Assembly (NCBI GenBank): GCA_964293305.1
Contig: CAXYYO010000001.1
Span: forward strand, 62,001 to 126,000
Direction of reading: 5' to 3'
Source: CALAGJ01 sp964293305
GTDB lineage: Bacteria > Bacteroidota > Bacteroidia > Chitinophagales > Chitinophagaceae
Length of the DNA: 64,000 nucleotides
Shown here: positions 28,690-37,382 of the stretch, piece by piece
How positions within the stretch are numbered: position 1 is the stretch's first letter
Layout of the letters: the number at the start of each line of letters is the position of its first letter
Translations under genes and position numbers: made by a program
Notes under the pieces: model-generated
What the model was told of the DNA's origin: nothing
Databases searched by the model: none
The model's input: only the letters and a program-made list of their open reading frames with translations

Positions 28690-29373
28690 ATGAATGAAAT
28701 GGATCATGTTTACAACACCCTCTTATCTGAGCTTAACAAAAAAAAGGTAACACTTATAGCAGTAAGCAAAACAAAAACAATAGAGGCTATTGAAGTTTTG
28801 TATGCATTAGGACAAAGAAATTTTGGAGAAAATTATGTACAGGAAGTTGTACAAAAGAATGTAGCCATGCATCCAGATATAAGATGGCATTTTATTGGCC
28901 ACTTACAAACCAATAAAGTAAAATATATAGCTCCTTTTATTTATGCAATACATGGAGTGGATTCAATAAAATTACTAACTGAAATAAACAAGCAAGCTAC
29001 GAAGCTGAATAGAAAAATTGATTGTCTTTTACAAGTGCATATAGCTCAGGAGGAAACAAAATTTGGTTTCGATGATACTGAATTAGCAGCAGCTATGCAG
29101 GATGTTTCCATGTATTCGAATGTGCACATACGTGGATTGATGGGTATGGCAAGTTTTAGTGAAGATGAACAAGTTGTAAGAAAAGAGTTTCAACATCTTA
29201 AAATGCTTTTTGATAAATATGCTGCACTGAATACGGAATTTAATACGCTGTCTATGGGTATGAGTGGGGATTATAAGATAGCCATAGATGAGGGCAGTAC
29301 CATGGTAAGAATTGGTAGTATGCTTTTTGGCGCAAGAGAAAAAAGGAATTCAGAAAATACAGGTCAACACTAA
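28690..29373 (+). CDS. YggS/PLPBP family PLP-binding protein
   Basis: The 227-residue product has a single-domain alanine-racemase-like TIM barrel without the C-terminal domain, typical of the YggS/PROSC family that buffers cellular PLP. Lys27 in LIAVSKTK is the PLP lysine. NFGENYVQE, WHFIGHLQTNK and the C-terminal LSMGMSGDY...AI..GSTMVRIGS phosphate-binding segment are conserved. The ATG at 28690 is preferred over a TTG nine bases earlier because it leaves the -7 element upstream. In many bacteria the gene sits near cell-division or proline genes; here it does not. Confidence 0.92.
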   Translation: MNEMDHVYNTLLSELNKKKVTLIAVSKTKTIEAIEVLYALGQRNFGENYVQEVVQKNVAMHPDIRWHFIGHLQTNKVKYIAPFIYAIHGVDSIKLLTEINKQATKLNRKIDCLLQVHIAQEETKFGFDDTELAAAMQDVSMYSNVHIRGLMGMASFSEDEQVVRKEFQHLKMLFDKYAALNTEFNTLSMGMSGDYKIAIDEGSTMVRIGSMLFGAREKRNSENTGQH

Positions 29374-29386
29374 ATCAAGTGGTTGT

Positions 29387-30148
29387 TTATTGGCTGTTTT
29401 GAATACTATCTGACATGATTTTATACAGCATCAACCAATCAGGGTATGCTTCAAGAATAGATTGATGTCTTTGTATTGTTTTTTCATCACCCCTTACTGC
29501 TGGCCCAGTTTGCATACTATGTGGATTAGTAGTTGTGGCACGCTCTGCCACTTCTTGAAGCAGCGGACCCAATACAGTATATGAAATATTTTCTGCTTGG
29601 CAGAAGTCATGCGCAATAGCATACAAATGATTGGTGAAATTTGATACAAATACTGCTGCAAGATGTAAGCGTACCCTATCATGAAATTTTGATTTGAGCA
29701 CCTGGTTAGATAATAATGATGCCAATTCCATTAATCTATTTTCTGTGGCTTCATTGTTTGCTTCCACCAAAAAGGGAATTTTAGGAATTGTTGCTCTTTC
29801 CTTTCTCAAACTTTGCAATGGATACAAAATGCCACAGTTATGAAATGGCAGAATAGAAATATCTGCTGATGCTGCGGTATGTGCCACAATGGAGTGTTGT
29901 ATATGCAATTTTTCTGCTATATCATAAATAGCATCATCACTAACACATATCAAACAAATACCTCCATCATCCAAAATATCTTCTATAGCAGATATCTTAC
30001 AATTCCATTCTTTTGCAAGTTGAAATAAGGTATCTGCATTTCTGCCGCTGATGCTTTGTATGGCAATTCCTTTTGATAGCAGCAGACGGCCTAAAACGGT
30101 GGCAGTATTACCGGTGCCTATTATTTTTATTTTAAATGATTCATTCAT
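29387..30148 (-). CDS. Rossmann-like and DUF2520 domain protein
   Basis: The 253-residue protein has an N-terminal dinucleotide-binding fold (KIIGTGNTATVLGRLL, residues 7-24, with the GxGxxA loop). Its C-terminal helical half (about 125-245) fits DUF2520: LHLAAVFVSNFTNHLYAIA and TGPAVRGDEKTIQRHQ. The overall layout resembles 6-phosphogluconate dehydrogenase-like or ProC-like oxidoreductases. The substrate is unknown. Its start codon overlaps the divergent hydrolase start region, so its promoter must lie inside that gene. Confidence 0.85.
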   Translation of the reverse strand: MNESFKIKIIGTGNTATVLGRLLLSKGIAIQSISGRNADTLFQLAKEWNCKISAIEDILDDGGICLICVSDDAIYDIAEKLHIQHSIVAHTAASADISILPFHNCGILYPLQSLRKERATIPKIPFLVEANNEATENRLMELASLLSNQVLKSKFHDRVRLHLAAVFVSNFTNHLYAIAHDFCQAENISYTVLGPLLQEVAERATTTNPHSMQTGPAVRGDEKTIQRHQSILEAYPDWLMLYKIMSDSIQNSQ

Positions 30149-30149
30149 G

Positions 30150-31004
30150 ATGCAAGGAAAATTAAGTCAACGTATAATATTACAGTATTACAAAACTAAA
30201 CTTAAAACCCTAAATAAACTATCGCCACATCTTGCCGCCAAGTCTGCATTTGATTTATTCTGTACTCCCGGGCCTGTAAAAAAAATGGAGATGCCACCTA
30301 TATTTCACAAAGCTGAAAGCGTTGAATTAATGTATGAAGGCAATGCAGTAAGAGGATATTATTGGAAAACATCATTGCCCGCAAAGCGGGTACTTATTTG
30401 TCATGGCTTTCAAAGCAGGGCATACAAATTTGAGCAATATGTCCGAATGCTCATTACGGCTGGTTTTGAAGTATTGGCATTTGATGCACCGGCGCATGGA
30501 TTGAGTGATGGCAAAAGAATAAATGCCTTTACGTATAGTAGAATTATTCTTGAGATTGAACAAAAATTTGGCCCTTTATACGCATTCATCTGCCATTCAT
30601 TTGGTGGCTTGGCTGGAAGTTTTGCATTAGAGGAAATGGTTAATGCAAATAAAAAATTAGTACTCATAGCACCGGCATCAGAAACAAGATCTGCCATCAA
30701 GAATTTTGCAGACCTTTTCTCACTTTCAAATGAAGTACAATCAGCCCTCCACGAATTGATATTTGAAATAAGACAGCATGATGTAAGTTGGTATTCTATA
30801 AACAGGGCAATAAAAAATCTAGCTTCTGATATACTATGGATTCATGATACTGATGATAAGCAGTGCCCATATAAAGACACAGAAGCCAGTAGAAATGGGG
30901 ATATTAAAAACCTAACTTTTATAACTACTGAGCACTTAGGCCACAATAAAATTTATAGAGATGCAGCGGTGCAGCAGGCTGTTATAAAATTTCTCCTAAA
31001 ATAA
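30150..31004 (+). CDS. Alpha/beta hydrolase
   Basis: The 284-residue serine hydrolase shows strand-loop HGFQSR (oxyanion region, about 85-90), FDAPAHGLSDGKR near 111-123, and nucleophile elbow CHSFGG with Ser150. The acid is probably in WIHDTDDKQCP and the base in EHLGHNKI near the C-terminus. There is no signal peptide. The N-terminal ~45 residues (YYKTKLKTLNKLSPHLAAKSAFDLFCTP) match a preface common in Bacteroidota members, supporting the start at 30150 (30147 is also an ATG). Longer in-frame extensions upstream run antisense through the DUF2520 gene and are rejected. The substrate is unknown. Confidence 0.85.
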   Translation: MQGKLSQRIILQYYKTKLKTLNKLSPHLAAKSAFDLFCTPGPVKKMEMPPIFHKAESVELMYEGNAVRGYYWKTSLPAKRVLICHGFQSRAYKFEQYVRMLITAGFEVLAFDAPAHGLSDGKRINAFTYSRIILEIEQKFGPLYAFICHSFGGLAGSFALEEMVNANKKLVLIAPASETRSAIKNFADLFSLSNEVQSALHELIFEIRQHDVSWYSINRAIKNLASDILWIHDTDDKQCPYKDTEASRNGDIKNLTFITTEHLGHNKIYRDAAVQQAVIKFLLK

Positions 31005-31040
31005 AATTCTAAAGTTCCTTTTTTATATTTTATAAAATAA

Positions 31041-31072
31041 TTTGGTTTATATTATAAACCAGTCTATGTTTG
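31041..31072 (+). promoter_or_regulatory. Bacteroidota-type promoter of the TonB receptor gene
   Basis: A -33 TTTGG at 31041-31045 and a perfect -7 TATGTTTG at 31065-31072 are separated by about 20 bp. The -7 ends 13 bp before the ATG at 31086, giving a leader of a few bases. Confidence 0.7.
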
Positions 31073-31085
31073 CACACCATTTATT

Positions 31086-33320
31086 ATGAAACAGATTTTA
31101 TTTAGCATTTGCCTATTTTTTTCAACAGGAATATTTGCCCAAGTAACTATATCGGGAAAAGTAACAGGCGCAAGAAACAAGCCACTTCAAGGTGTATCAG
31201 TAACTGTAAAAGATTCTTATGATGGTACGGTAACTGACTCTACAGGGGCGTACAGTTTTTCCACTACAGAAAAGGGAAATGTAACCATTGAATTTTCTGC
31301 ACTCAGCTATAATAAATATGAGCAACCCCTAAATATTGAAGGTTCAAACCTTACCATTAATGCCGGATTAAAGGAAGAGTTTAATGAACTGAATGCTGTT
31401 ACTGTTACTGCAGGTTCATTTGAAGCGAGTGATAGAAAACGAGCTGGTGTAGTGCTCAATTCTATTGATGTAGCTACAACAGCAGGTGCTAATGCGGATA
31501 TTACTTCTGCCTTAAAAACACTGCCTGGGGCACAACAAATTGGAGATCAGGAAGGTCTTTTTGTAAGGGGTGGAGCAGGATATGAAACCAAGCAATTTAT
31601 TGATGGTACTGTTGTAAACAATCCTTTCTTTTCAAGTGTGCCGGATATTGCCACAAGGGGCCGTTTCTCTCCCTTTCTTTTTAAAGGAACCGTATTTAGC
31701 ACGGGTGGTTACAGTGCGTTGTATGGAGGTGCCTTATCATCTGCACTTATTTTAGAATCTATTGATTTACCTGATCGTAGTGCCGGCAATGCTTCTCTTT
31801 CTCCCATATTAACCGGTATTGGTTATCAGCATTTGAATAAGAAAAAAAATGCAAGCTGGGGAGTAAATTATGGGTATGTAAATCTGGCTGCCTATTTTAA
31901 TATCGTAAAACAAAAACCGGATTATTTTGCTGTTCCGGAATTTCATAATGGAGATGCCAATTTTCGTATAAAAACAAAGAATGGAATTGTAAAATTTTAT
32001 ACTAATATCAATACTGGAAATCTAGGTTTGCGAAGACCGGATATAGATAGTGCAGCATTAAAAAATGCATTTGGTTTGAAAAATATTAACTGGTATAACA
32101 ATATAAGTTGGCGTGAAACACTTGGTAATGGCTGGAAAATGAATATTGGTCTGGCTTTTAGTACAAACAATGATAAGCTTACCCAGGAAATACAAGATTC
32201 TTCCAACTTAAAAGTCCTTACTCCAGATCAACCTTGGATAACCGGAAAAAATTTCAATTTTGACATCACCCAAAATTTTGCACAAGGTAGAGCAGTTTTT
32301 GAAAAAAAGCTGAAAGGCTTATCAGCCATACGTTTTGGTAGTGAATATATTTATACTGATGTGCCGGGCACATACGTGCAATTTGATACCAGTGTAAAGC
32401 AATCATTAACTGATCATTCTGCAGCTGCATTTGCTGAAGCGGATATCTATATCAGTACAAATCTTGCCCTAAAGTTTGGGTCCAGATATGAATATGCTTC
32501 TATCATAGATGCCGCAAATATTGCTCCTCGTATCTCTTTAGCATATAAGCTGGCAAAGAATGAACAGGTGTCGGTGGCTTATGGCACTTTCTATCAAAAA
32601 CCTGAAAATCAGCAATTGGGCTTTAGTACTGAATTCGGTTTTACAAAGTCAACCCACTATATAGCCAACTATCAGAAAACAAGCAATGACCGTATTTTTA
32701 GAGCAGAAATATTTTATAAGGAATACGATAATTTAGTGAAAACATTGCCACAGTTTAATAATGCAGGAAGTGGCTATGCAAAAGGGATAGAATTCTTTTG
32801 GAGAGATAAAAAAACAATCAAAAATTTTGACTACTGGATTAGCTATTCCTACCTAGATACAAAAAGAGATTTTCTCAATTATCCCGAACGGCTTACTCCA
32901 AATTTTGCAGCAAAACATACGACCAGTGTAGTTATGAAAAGATTTGTAACAGAGTGGAAAACTGGTTTCAATTTTACTTATAGTTATGCCACCGGCAGAC
33001 CATACTATTTCTTTCAACAGGATTTAAATACAGGTAAAGTAAACATTGCAGATCAGGGTATGACCAAAGATTATCACAATGCAGGTTTTAGTCTTAACTA
33101 TCTGCCCAACTTAGGAAAGCAAAATGCGAAAATATTTTGGGTTTTAGTGGGCAGTGTTACCAATGTATTTGGTGCAAAGCAAGTATTCAACTACAACTAT
33201 TCTTATAATGGTTCAGTTAAAGAACCAGTAGGTCTGCCTGCGCCAAGGTTTTATTTTATTGGTTGCTTTCTTAGCTGGGGTGTAGATAGAAGCCAAGATG
33301 CAATTAATAATAATTTATAG
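31086..33320 (+). CDS. TonB-dependent receptor with CarboxypepD_reg domain
   Basis: The 744-residue outer-membrane receptor starts with a signal peptide (about 1-18, cleavage before QVTISG). A carboxypeptidase-regulatory-like domain follows (about 20-95, GKVTGARNKPLQGVSVTVKD). The plug is at about 110-230 (ITSALKTLPGAQQ, LFVRGGAGYETKQFIDGT). A C-terminal barrel ends in RFYFIGCFLSWGVD. It is shorter than SusC-type porins, lacks the SusC signature, and has no SusD partner next door. It is therefore more likely a siderophore, cobalamin or peptide receptor than a glycan importer. The ligand is unknown. Confidence 0.9.
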   Translation: MKQILFSICLFFSTGIFAQVTISGKVTGARNKPLQGVSVTVKDSYDGTVTDSTGAYSFSTTEKGNVTIEFSALSYNKYEQPLNIEGSNLTINAGLKEEFNELNAVTVTAGSFEASDRKRAGVVLNSIDVATTAGANADITSALKTLPGAQQIGDQEGLFVRGGAGYETKQFIDGTVVNNPFFSSVPDIATRGRFSPFLFKGTVFSTGGYSALYGGALSSALILESIDLPDRSAGNASLSPILTGIGYQHLNKKKNASWGVNYGYVNLAAYFNIVKQKPDYFAVPEFHNGDANFRIKTKNGIVKFYTNINTGNLGLRRPDIDSAALKNAFGLKNINWYNNISWRETLGNGWKMNIGLAFSTNNDKLTQEIQDSSNLKVLTPDQPWITGKNFNFDITQNFAQGRAVFEKKLKGLSAIRFGSEYIYTDVPGTYVQFDTSVKQSLTDHSAAAFAEADIYISTNLALKFGSRYEYASIIDAANIAPRISLAYKLAKNEQVSVAYGTFYQKPENQQLGFSTEFGFTKSTHYIANYQKTSNDRIFRAEIFYKEYDNLVKTLPQFNNAGSGYAKGIEFFWRDKKTIKNFDYWISYSYLDTKRDFLNYPERLTPNFAAKHTTSVVMKRFVTEWKTGFNFTYSYATGRPYYFFQQDLNTGKVNIADQGMTKDYHNAGFSLNYLPNLGKQNAKIFWVLVGSVTNVFGAKQVFNYNYSYNGSVKEPVGLPAPRFYFIGCFLSWGVDRSQDAINNNL

Positions 33321-33393
33321 TCCATGGATGTACCATTAAAGATTGGTACAAACTACGGGCAAAAAAACATGTTCAAAATAAAAATTAGATAAT

Positions 33394-34035
33394 ATGAAAC
33401 GGTTATTTTTTTCTATTGCTTTAGCTGCAATAACAATATCTGTAAATGCTCAATCAGATAAATTTGCTGGAGCCATGCAGTCGGGTTTTGACAAAATGAA
33501 AACTGCACAATCGGCGGCAGATTGGCAGGGTCTTGCAGCCACATTTGAACGTATAGCAAATGCTGAAAAAAATCAGTGGCTACCATACTACTATGCAGCA
33601 CTTGCATTGAGTACGCAGGGCTGGATGGATCAACAATTGGATAAAGATGCCAACAGTACAAAAATTAAAGAACTCTGTAAGGTGGCAGATGGATTAACTA
33701 CCGATCCAAAAGATAAAGCAGAACTGCTGAGCGTAGTGAATATGGCTTGTACCCAACAGATGATGGTTGATGCCATGTCCCGCTGGATGACTTATGGCCA
33801 GGAAGCCAGTAAAGCATTGCAGGAGGCTATGACATTAGATCCTTCAAATCCGAGGTTATATTATTTACAAGGCATGAGTTTGTTTGGTACACCTGAGCAA
33901 TTTGGTGGTGGAAAAGATAAAGCCAAACCTTTATTTGAAAAGGCATTGGAGTTGTATGAATCTGCCAATGTAAAACCAATGTATCCAGACTGGGGCAAAG
34001 ACGAAACTGTAAAGATGATAGAACAGTGTAATTAA
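33394..34035 (+). CDS. Secreted TPR-like protein
   Basis: The 213-residue product has a signal peptide (about 1-19, cleavage after VNA). The rest is helical, with TPR-like pairs (LAATFERIANAEKNQWLPYYYAAL; SKALQEAMTLDPSNPRLYYLQG; KPLFEKALELYE). It follows the TonB receptor gene by 73 bp on the same strand and may be co-transcribed with it. It probably acts as a periplasmic protein-protein interaction module. No more specific family is recognised. Confidence 0.75.
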   Translation: MKRLFFSIALAAITISVNAQSDKFAGAMQSGFDKMKTAQSAADWQGLAATFERIANAEKNQWLPYYYAALALSTQGWMDQQLDKDANSTKIKELCKVADGLTTDPKDKAELLSVVNMACTQQMMVDAMSRWMTYGQEASKALQEAMTLDPSNPRLYYLQGMSLFGTPEQFGGGKDKAKPLFEKALELYESANVKPMYPDWGKDETVKMIEQCN

Positions 34036-34043
34036 AAAATATT

Positions 34044-34078
34044 AAACTCATACAGGATTCATTTTCTGTATGAGTTTT
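34044..34078 (+). terminator. Rho-independent terminator after the TPR-like gene
   Basis: A 12-bp stem (AAACTCATACAG with CTGTATGAGTTT) with a ten-base loop, followed by T, lies 8 bp after the stop. Confidence 0.8.
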
Positions 34079-34097
34079 CTATTATAAATTTTTCCGA

Positions 34098-34730
34098 ATG
34101 GAACAAGGACAGTTTAATCCAAGTGAAAGTCTGCGGCTTATTGATGATATGATTCGAAAAGCTAAGGGATCCTATCACGACACTGGTATTGGACCTATGC
34201 TCTGGGGTACAGTAGTAAGTATCTGTGCACTCATTACCTGGACAGAAAGTCAATATGATTATAGTCTTCCTTTTGACATATGGTTATTAACCTTAATTGC
34301 GGTAATACCACAAATAATTATTTCCTATAAAGAAAGAAAGCAACGCCAGGCTGTAAGGTATGAAGACCATGTAATGAGTTATATCTGGAGCACTTTTGGT
34401 ATTTCTATATTCTTACTTATTCTCATTAATAATGCACTAATGGATGCCTTGAAAGAAAATTCTCCTGCCAGTGTAAATATTTTTGGGGATTATATATCAG
34501 CATTTTTTTTACTGATTTATGGCATCCCTACCATCATAACAGGTGGAGTTATGAAATTTAAGTATATGCTTTGGGGTGGCGTTATTTGTTGGCTATTGAT
34601 CATACCATCATTTTATACATCCTCTAAAACGGATATGCTTCTGATTGCTATTGCTGCTATAGCCGCTTGGCTCATACCCGGGTTGATTTTAAGAAGTCGC
34701 TATATAAAAAAGAAGAATTGTGATATTTAA
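34098..34730 (+). CDS. Membrane protein coupled to a winged-helix regulator
   Basis: The 210-residue product has a hydrophilic N-terminus (about 1-30) and five or six membrane helices: about 35-50, 62-78, 98-116, 132-150, 156-173 and 178-195. No catalytic motif is seen. Its last 11 bases overlap the downstream regulator gene. In Bacteroidota, small winged-helix proteins are often encoded with such a membrane protein, which suggests the regulator controls the membrane protein's own operon. Function is otherwise unknown. Confidence 0.72.
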   Translation: MEQGQFNPSESLRLIDDMIRKAKGSYHDTGIGPMLWGTVVSICALITWTESQYDYSLPFDIWLLTLIAVIPQIIISYKERKQRQAVRYEDHVMSYIWSTFGISIFLLILINNALMDALKENSPASVNIFGDYISAFFLLIYGIPTIITGGVMKFKYMLWGGVICWLLIIPSFYTSSKTDMLLIAIAAIAAWLIPGLILRSRYIKKKNCDI

Positions 34731-35013
34731 AGAATTAGATCCAATCCTTCATTCACAACTACGCTTGGCTGTAGTAAGCCTGCTTATTTCTGTAAAGGAA
34801 GCAGAATTTACATTTTTAAAACAAAAAACAAATAGTACTGCTGGTAATTTGAGTGTACAAATTCAGAAATTGAAAGATGCAGGCTATATAGATGTTACCA
34901 AAGAATTTAAAGACAATTATCCATTGACTACCTGCCATATCACAAAAAATGGTATTCAAGCTTTTGAAGTATATGTTAGCAATTTAAAAGCTTATTTGGA
35001 AGTTGGCAAATGA
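34720..35013 (+). CDS. Winged-helix transcriptional regulator
   Basis: The 97-residue protein is almost wholly one winged-helix DNA-binding domain of the MarR/ArsR-like HTH_34 type. It has LDPILHSQLRLAVVSLLISVKEAEFTFLKQ, a recognition helix STAGNLSVQIQKLKDAGYI, and a wing VTKEFKDNYPLTTCHIT. The start is a GTG at 34720 inside the end of the membrane-protein gene (11-bp overlap), so translation is probably coupled. There is no ligand domain; regulation may be through dimerisation or contact with the partner. Confidence 0.82.
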   Translation: MIFKELDPILHSQLRLAVVSLLISVKEAEFTFLKQKTNSTAGNLSVQIQKLKDAGYIDVTKEFKDNYPLTTCHITKNGIQAFEVYVSNLKAYLEVGK

Positions 35014-35039
35014 GTGATTTACTTAAAAAATCAACCTAA

Positions 35040-35068
35040 TTAAACCCAGATATTGCCGTTGTATTTGT
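35040..35068 (+). repeat. 29-nt dispersed repeat, copy 1
   Basis: This stretch matches 42078-42106 at 26 of 29 positions. Both copies can be read as LNPDIAV(V/E)F, and a more diverged relative lies at about 40153-40186 inside an IS relic. It is probably a scrap of an insertion element. Confidence 0.55.
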
Positions 35069-35229
35069 AATGTATTTCAACTGCGGAATATGGGTTTTTA
35101 TTTGATGTATTTCAAATACATGTACATAACTGGCCAAATAAGAAAGTGGCTGTTTAAAAATGAAAGTACCTTTTTCTTTTCTTGAAAATTCATTTATTTG
35201 CTGCTTTGCCACAATAAAATTTCCTATTT

Positions 35230-36960
35230 ATGCCAAATACAGCAACAGGTTATAATTTCAAGAAATATAAAACACCTACAGGTACAACATTAAATTGTAA
35301 AGGATGGGTACAAGAAGCTGCCTTACGCATGCTGCTCAATAATTTAGACCCTGAAGTAGCAGAACGTCCGGAGGAATTGATTGTGTATGGAGGACGTGGT
35401 AAAGCTGCTAGAAATTTACAAGCATTAGATAATATCATTGCCTCTTTAAAGTCATTAGAAAATGATGAGTCGCTGCTCATTCAAAGTGGTAAGCCTGTAG
35501 GTATTTTAAAAACACATACAGATGCGCCAAGAGTACTAATTAGTAATAGCCAACTTGTGCCAAAATGGGCTACTTGGGAGCATTTTGATGAGTTAGAAAA
35601 AAAAGGACTCATGATGTATGGTCAAATGACAGCAGGTAGTTGGATTTATATAGGAAGTCAGGGTATTGTACAAGGCACTTATGAAACATATGCAGCCGCA
35701 GCAGATAAACATTTTGGTGGCACACTCAAAGGTACTTTAAATGTAACGGCAGGTTTGGGAGGAATGGGTGGTGCACAACCACTTGCCATTACCATGAATG
35801 AAGGCGTAGCCCTGGTGGCAGAGGTAGAAGAATGGCGTATTGACAAAAGAATTGAAACAAGGTATTTAGATGAAAAGCATATTTCAATAGATGCCGCAAT
35901 AGATGCCGCTCTTAACTATAAAAATACTGGCGTAGCAAGGAGTATTGGTGTGTTGTGTAATGCTGTTCAATTATTAGAAAGACTTATTGAAAGAAACATC
36001 GTTCCGGATACATTAACTGATCAAACCAGCGCTCACGATCCATTGATTGGTTATATACCACATAGGCTCACAAATGATGAAGCAAATACATTACGCAGCA
36101 AAAATCCTGAAGAATATACTCGAATGAGTTATGAAAGCATGTACACACATGTACAACTCATGCTACAACTCATGGACATGGGAGCCATAACTTTTGACTA
36201 CGGAAATAATATAAGAGCAAGAGCTTTTGAATATGAGTTAATGGATCCAAATAGTGGCCATGCCACAGGCAAAAAAAAGCTTTATGAAAGAAGCCCGGGT
36301 GGTAAAGCTGGAGAGTTGTTTCCAGGTTTTGTACCTGCCTATATACGCCCACTTTTTTGTGAAGGAAAAGGTCCTTTTAGATGGGCTGCCCTTAGTGGCG
36401 ACCCCAATGATATTGCGGTAACTGATGAACTAATAATGCAAATGTTTTCTCATAATAAAGGGCTAATACGTTGGATGAAAATGGCTAAAGAGAAAATTGC
36501 TTTTCAGGGATTGCCTGCACGTATTTGCTGGCTTGGACAAGGAGAAAGAGAGAAGGCTGGACTTGCATTTAATGAATTAGTGAAAACAGGCAAAGTAAAA
36601 GCGCCAATAGTAATTGGCAGAGACCACTTGGACACAGGTAGTGTGGCTAGCCCCAATAGGGAAACCGAAAGCATGCTAGATGGAAGTGATGCCGTAGCAG
36701 ACTGGCCATTGTTGAATGCACTAGTAAATACTGCTGGAGGAGCAAGCTGGGTAAGCCTGCATCATGGTGGTGGTGTAGGTATGGGCTACAGCGTACATTC
36801 AGGTATGGTCATTGTGGCAGATGGTACAGCAGAAGCTGCTACTCGATTGAGTAGAGTGCTACGCAATGATCCGGGTATGGGTGTAATACGCCATGCAGAT
36901 GCAGGCTATGATACAGCTATTGCCACAGCAAAGGCACATGGCCTCTTGTTAAATCAATAA
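35230..36960 (+). CDS. hutU: Urocanate hydratase
   Basis: The 576-residue enzyme hydrates urocanate to imidazolone propionate in histidine degradation, using tightly bound NAD as an electrophile. Family segments are strong throughout: PEELIVYGGRGKAARN near 46-61, QMTAGSWIYIGSQGIVQGTYETY, and the NAD-binding TAGLGGMGGAQPLA. Cys377 in PLFCEGKGPFRWAALSGDP fits the conserved cysteine region of the active site. The SLHHGGGVGMGYSVHSGMV segment near the C-terminus is also conserved. No hutH, hutI or hutG lies beside it, so the pathway is dispersed. A single-gene transcript is likely. Confidence 0.96.
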   Translation: MPNTATGYNFKKYKTPTGTTLNCKGWVQEAALRMLLNNLDPEVAERPEELIVYGGRGKAARNLQALDNIIASLKSLENDESLLIQSGKPVGILKTHTDAPRVLISNSQLVPKWATWEHFDELEKKGLMMYGQMTAGSWIYIGSQGIVQGTYETYAAAADKHFGGTLKGTLNVTAGLGGMGGAQPLAITMNEGVALVAEVEEWRIDKRIETRYLDEKHISIDAAIDAALNYKNTGVARSIGVLCNAVQLLERLIERNIVPDTLTDQTSAHDPLIGYIPHRLTNDEANTLRSKNPEEYTRMSYESMYTHVQLMLQLMDMGAITFDYGNNIRARAFEYELMDPNSGHATGKKKLYERSPGGKAGELFPGFVPAYIRPLFCEGKGPFRWAALSGDPNDIAVTDELIMQMFSHNKGLIRWMKMAKEKIAFQGLPARICWLGQGEREKAGLAFNELVKTGKVKAPIVIGRDHLDTGSVASPNRETESMLDGSDAVADWPLLNALVNTAGGASWVSLHHGGGVGMGYSVHSGMVIVADGTAEAATRLSRVLRNDPGMGVIRHADAGYDTAIATAKAHGLLLNQ

Positions 36961-37382
36961 TGTTATCCAATGTTCAAAAGACATTGATACTATTTTATTG
37001 GATTGGCTAAATCTTATGATCCATCCCATAATATACTATCATCATAAATGAAATGATGATACCTTTTGTTTATGGCGTTGATGGTAATATTTTTACCCAG
37101 ATTTTGTGCTGATTTTCTTATGAAAAATTGAATGTCAATATAGAGAACGGTTTAAAGTTGAATATTGACTAGTGGGATAGTGGCTTATTTTGGAGTCAAT
37201 TATGGTGCGTAAATCCCTATGTATGCAGTGTTTTGGCTGTGTATAAATTTCTATTGTAAAATCCCGTTTCAACCAAAAAAATACCTGTACCCTATCAGTC
37301 ATCATAAAATATTTCCTTTCATATTGTTCAATTTCTTCTACAACAGTAAACACATTACATTCGGCCCAAATTTTTATCGTAC
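36961..37382. other. Intergenic region, no supported gene
   Basis: This is a 422-bp gap between hutU and the M1 peptidase gene. A 72-codon minus-strand frame (37135-37353) starts only 29 bp from the peptidase gene but has no recognisable features. No hairpin with a T tail was found. Confidence 0.5.

Noticed and set aside
30051..30149. Longer start for the alpha/beta hydrolase
   Set aside because: The added residues are antisense to the DUF2520 gene's nucleotide-binding loop; the usual family preface starts at 30147/30150.
37135..37353. 72-codon minus-strand frame divergent from the M1 peptidase gene
   Set aside because: GTG start, no domain, signal peptide or membrane segment, and only 29 bp from a strong gene. 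Possible but unsupported.
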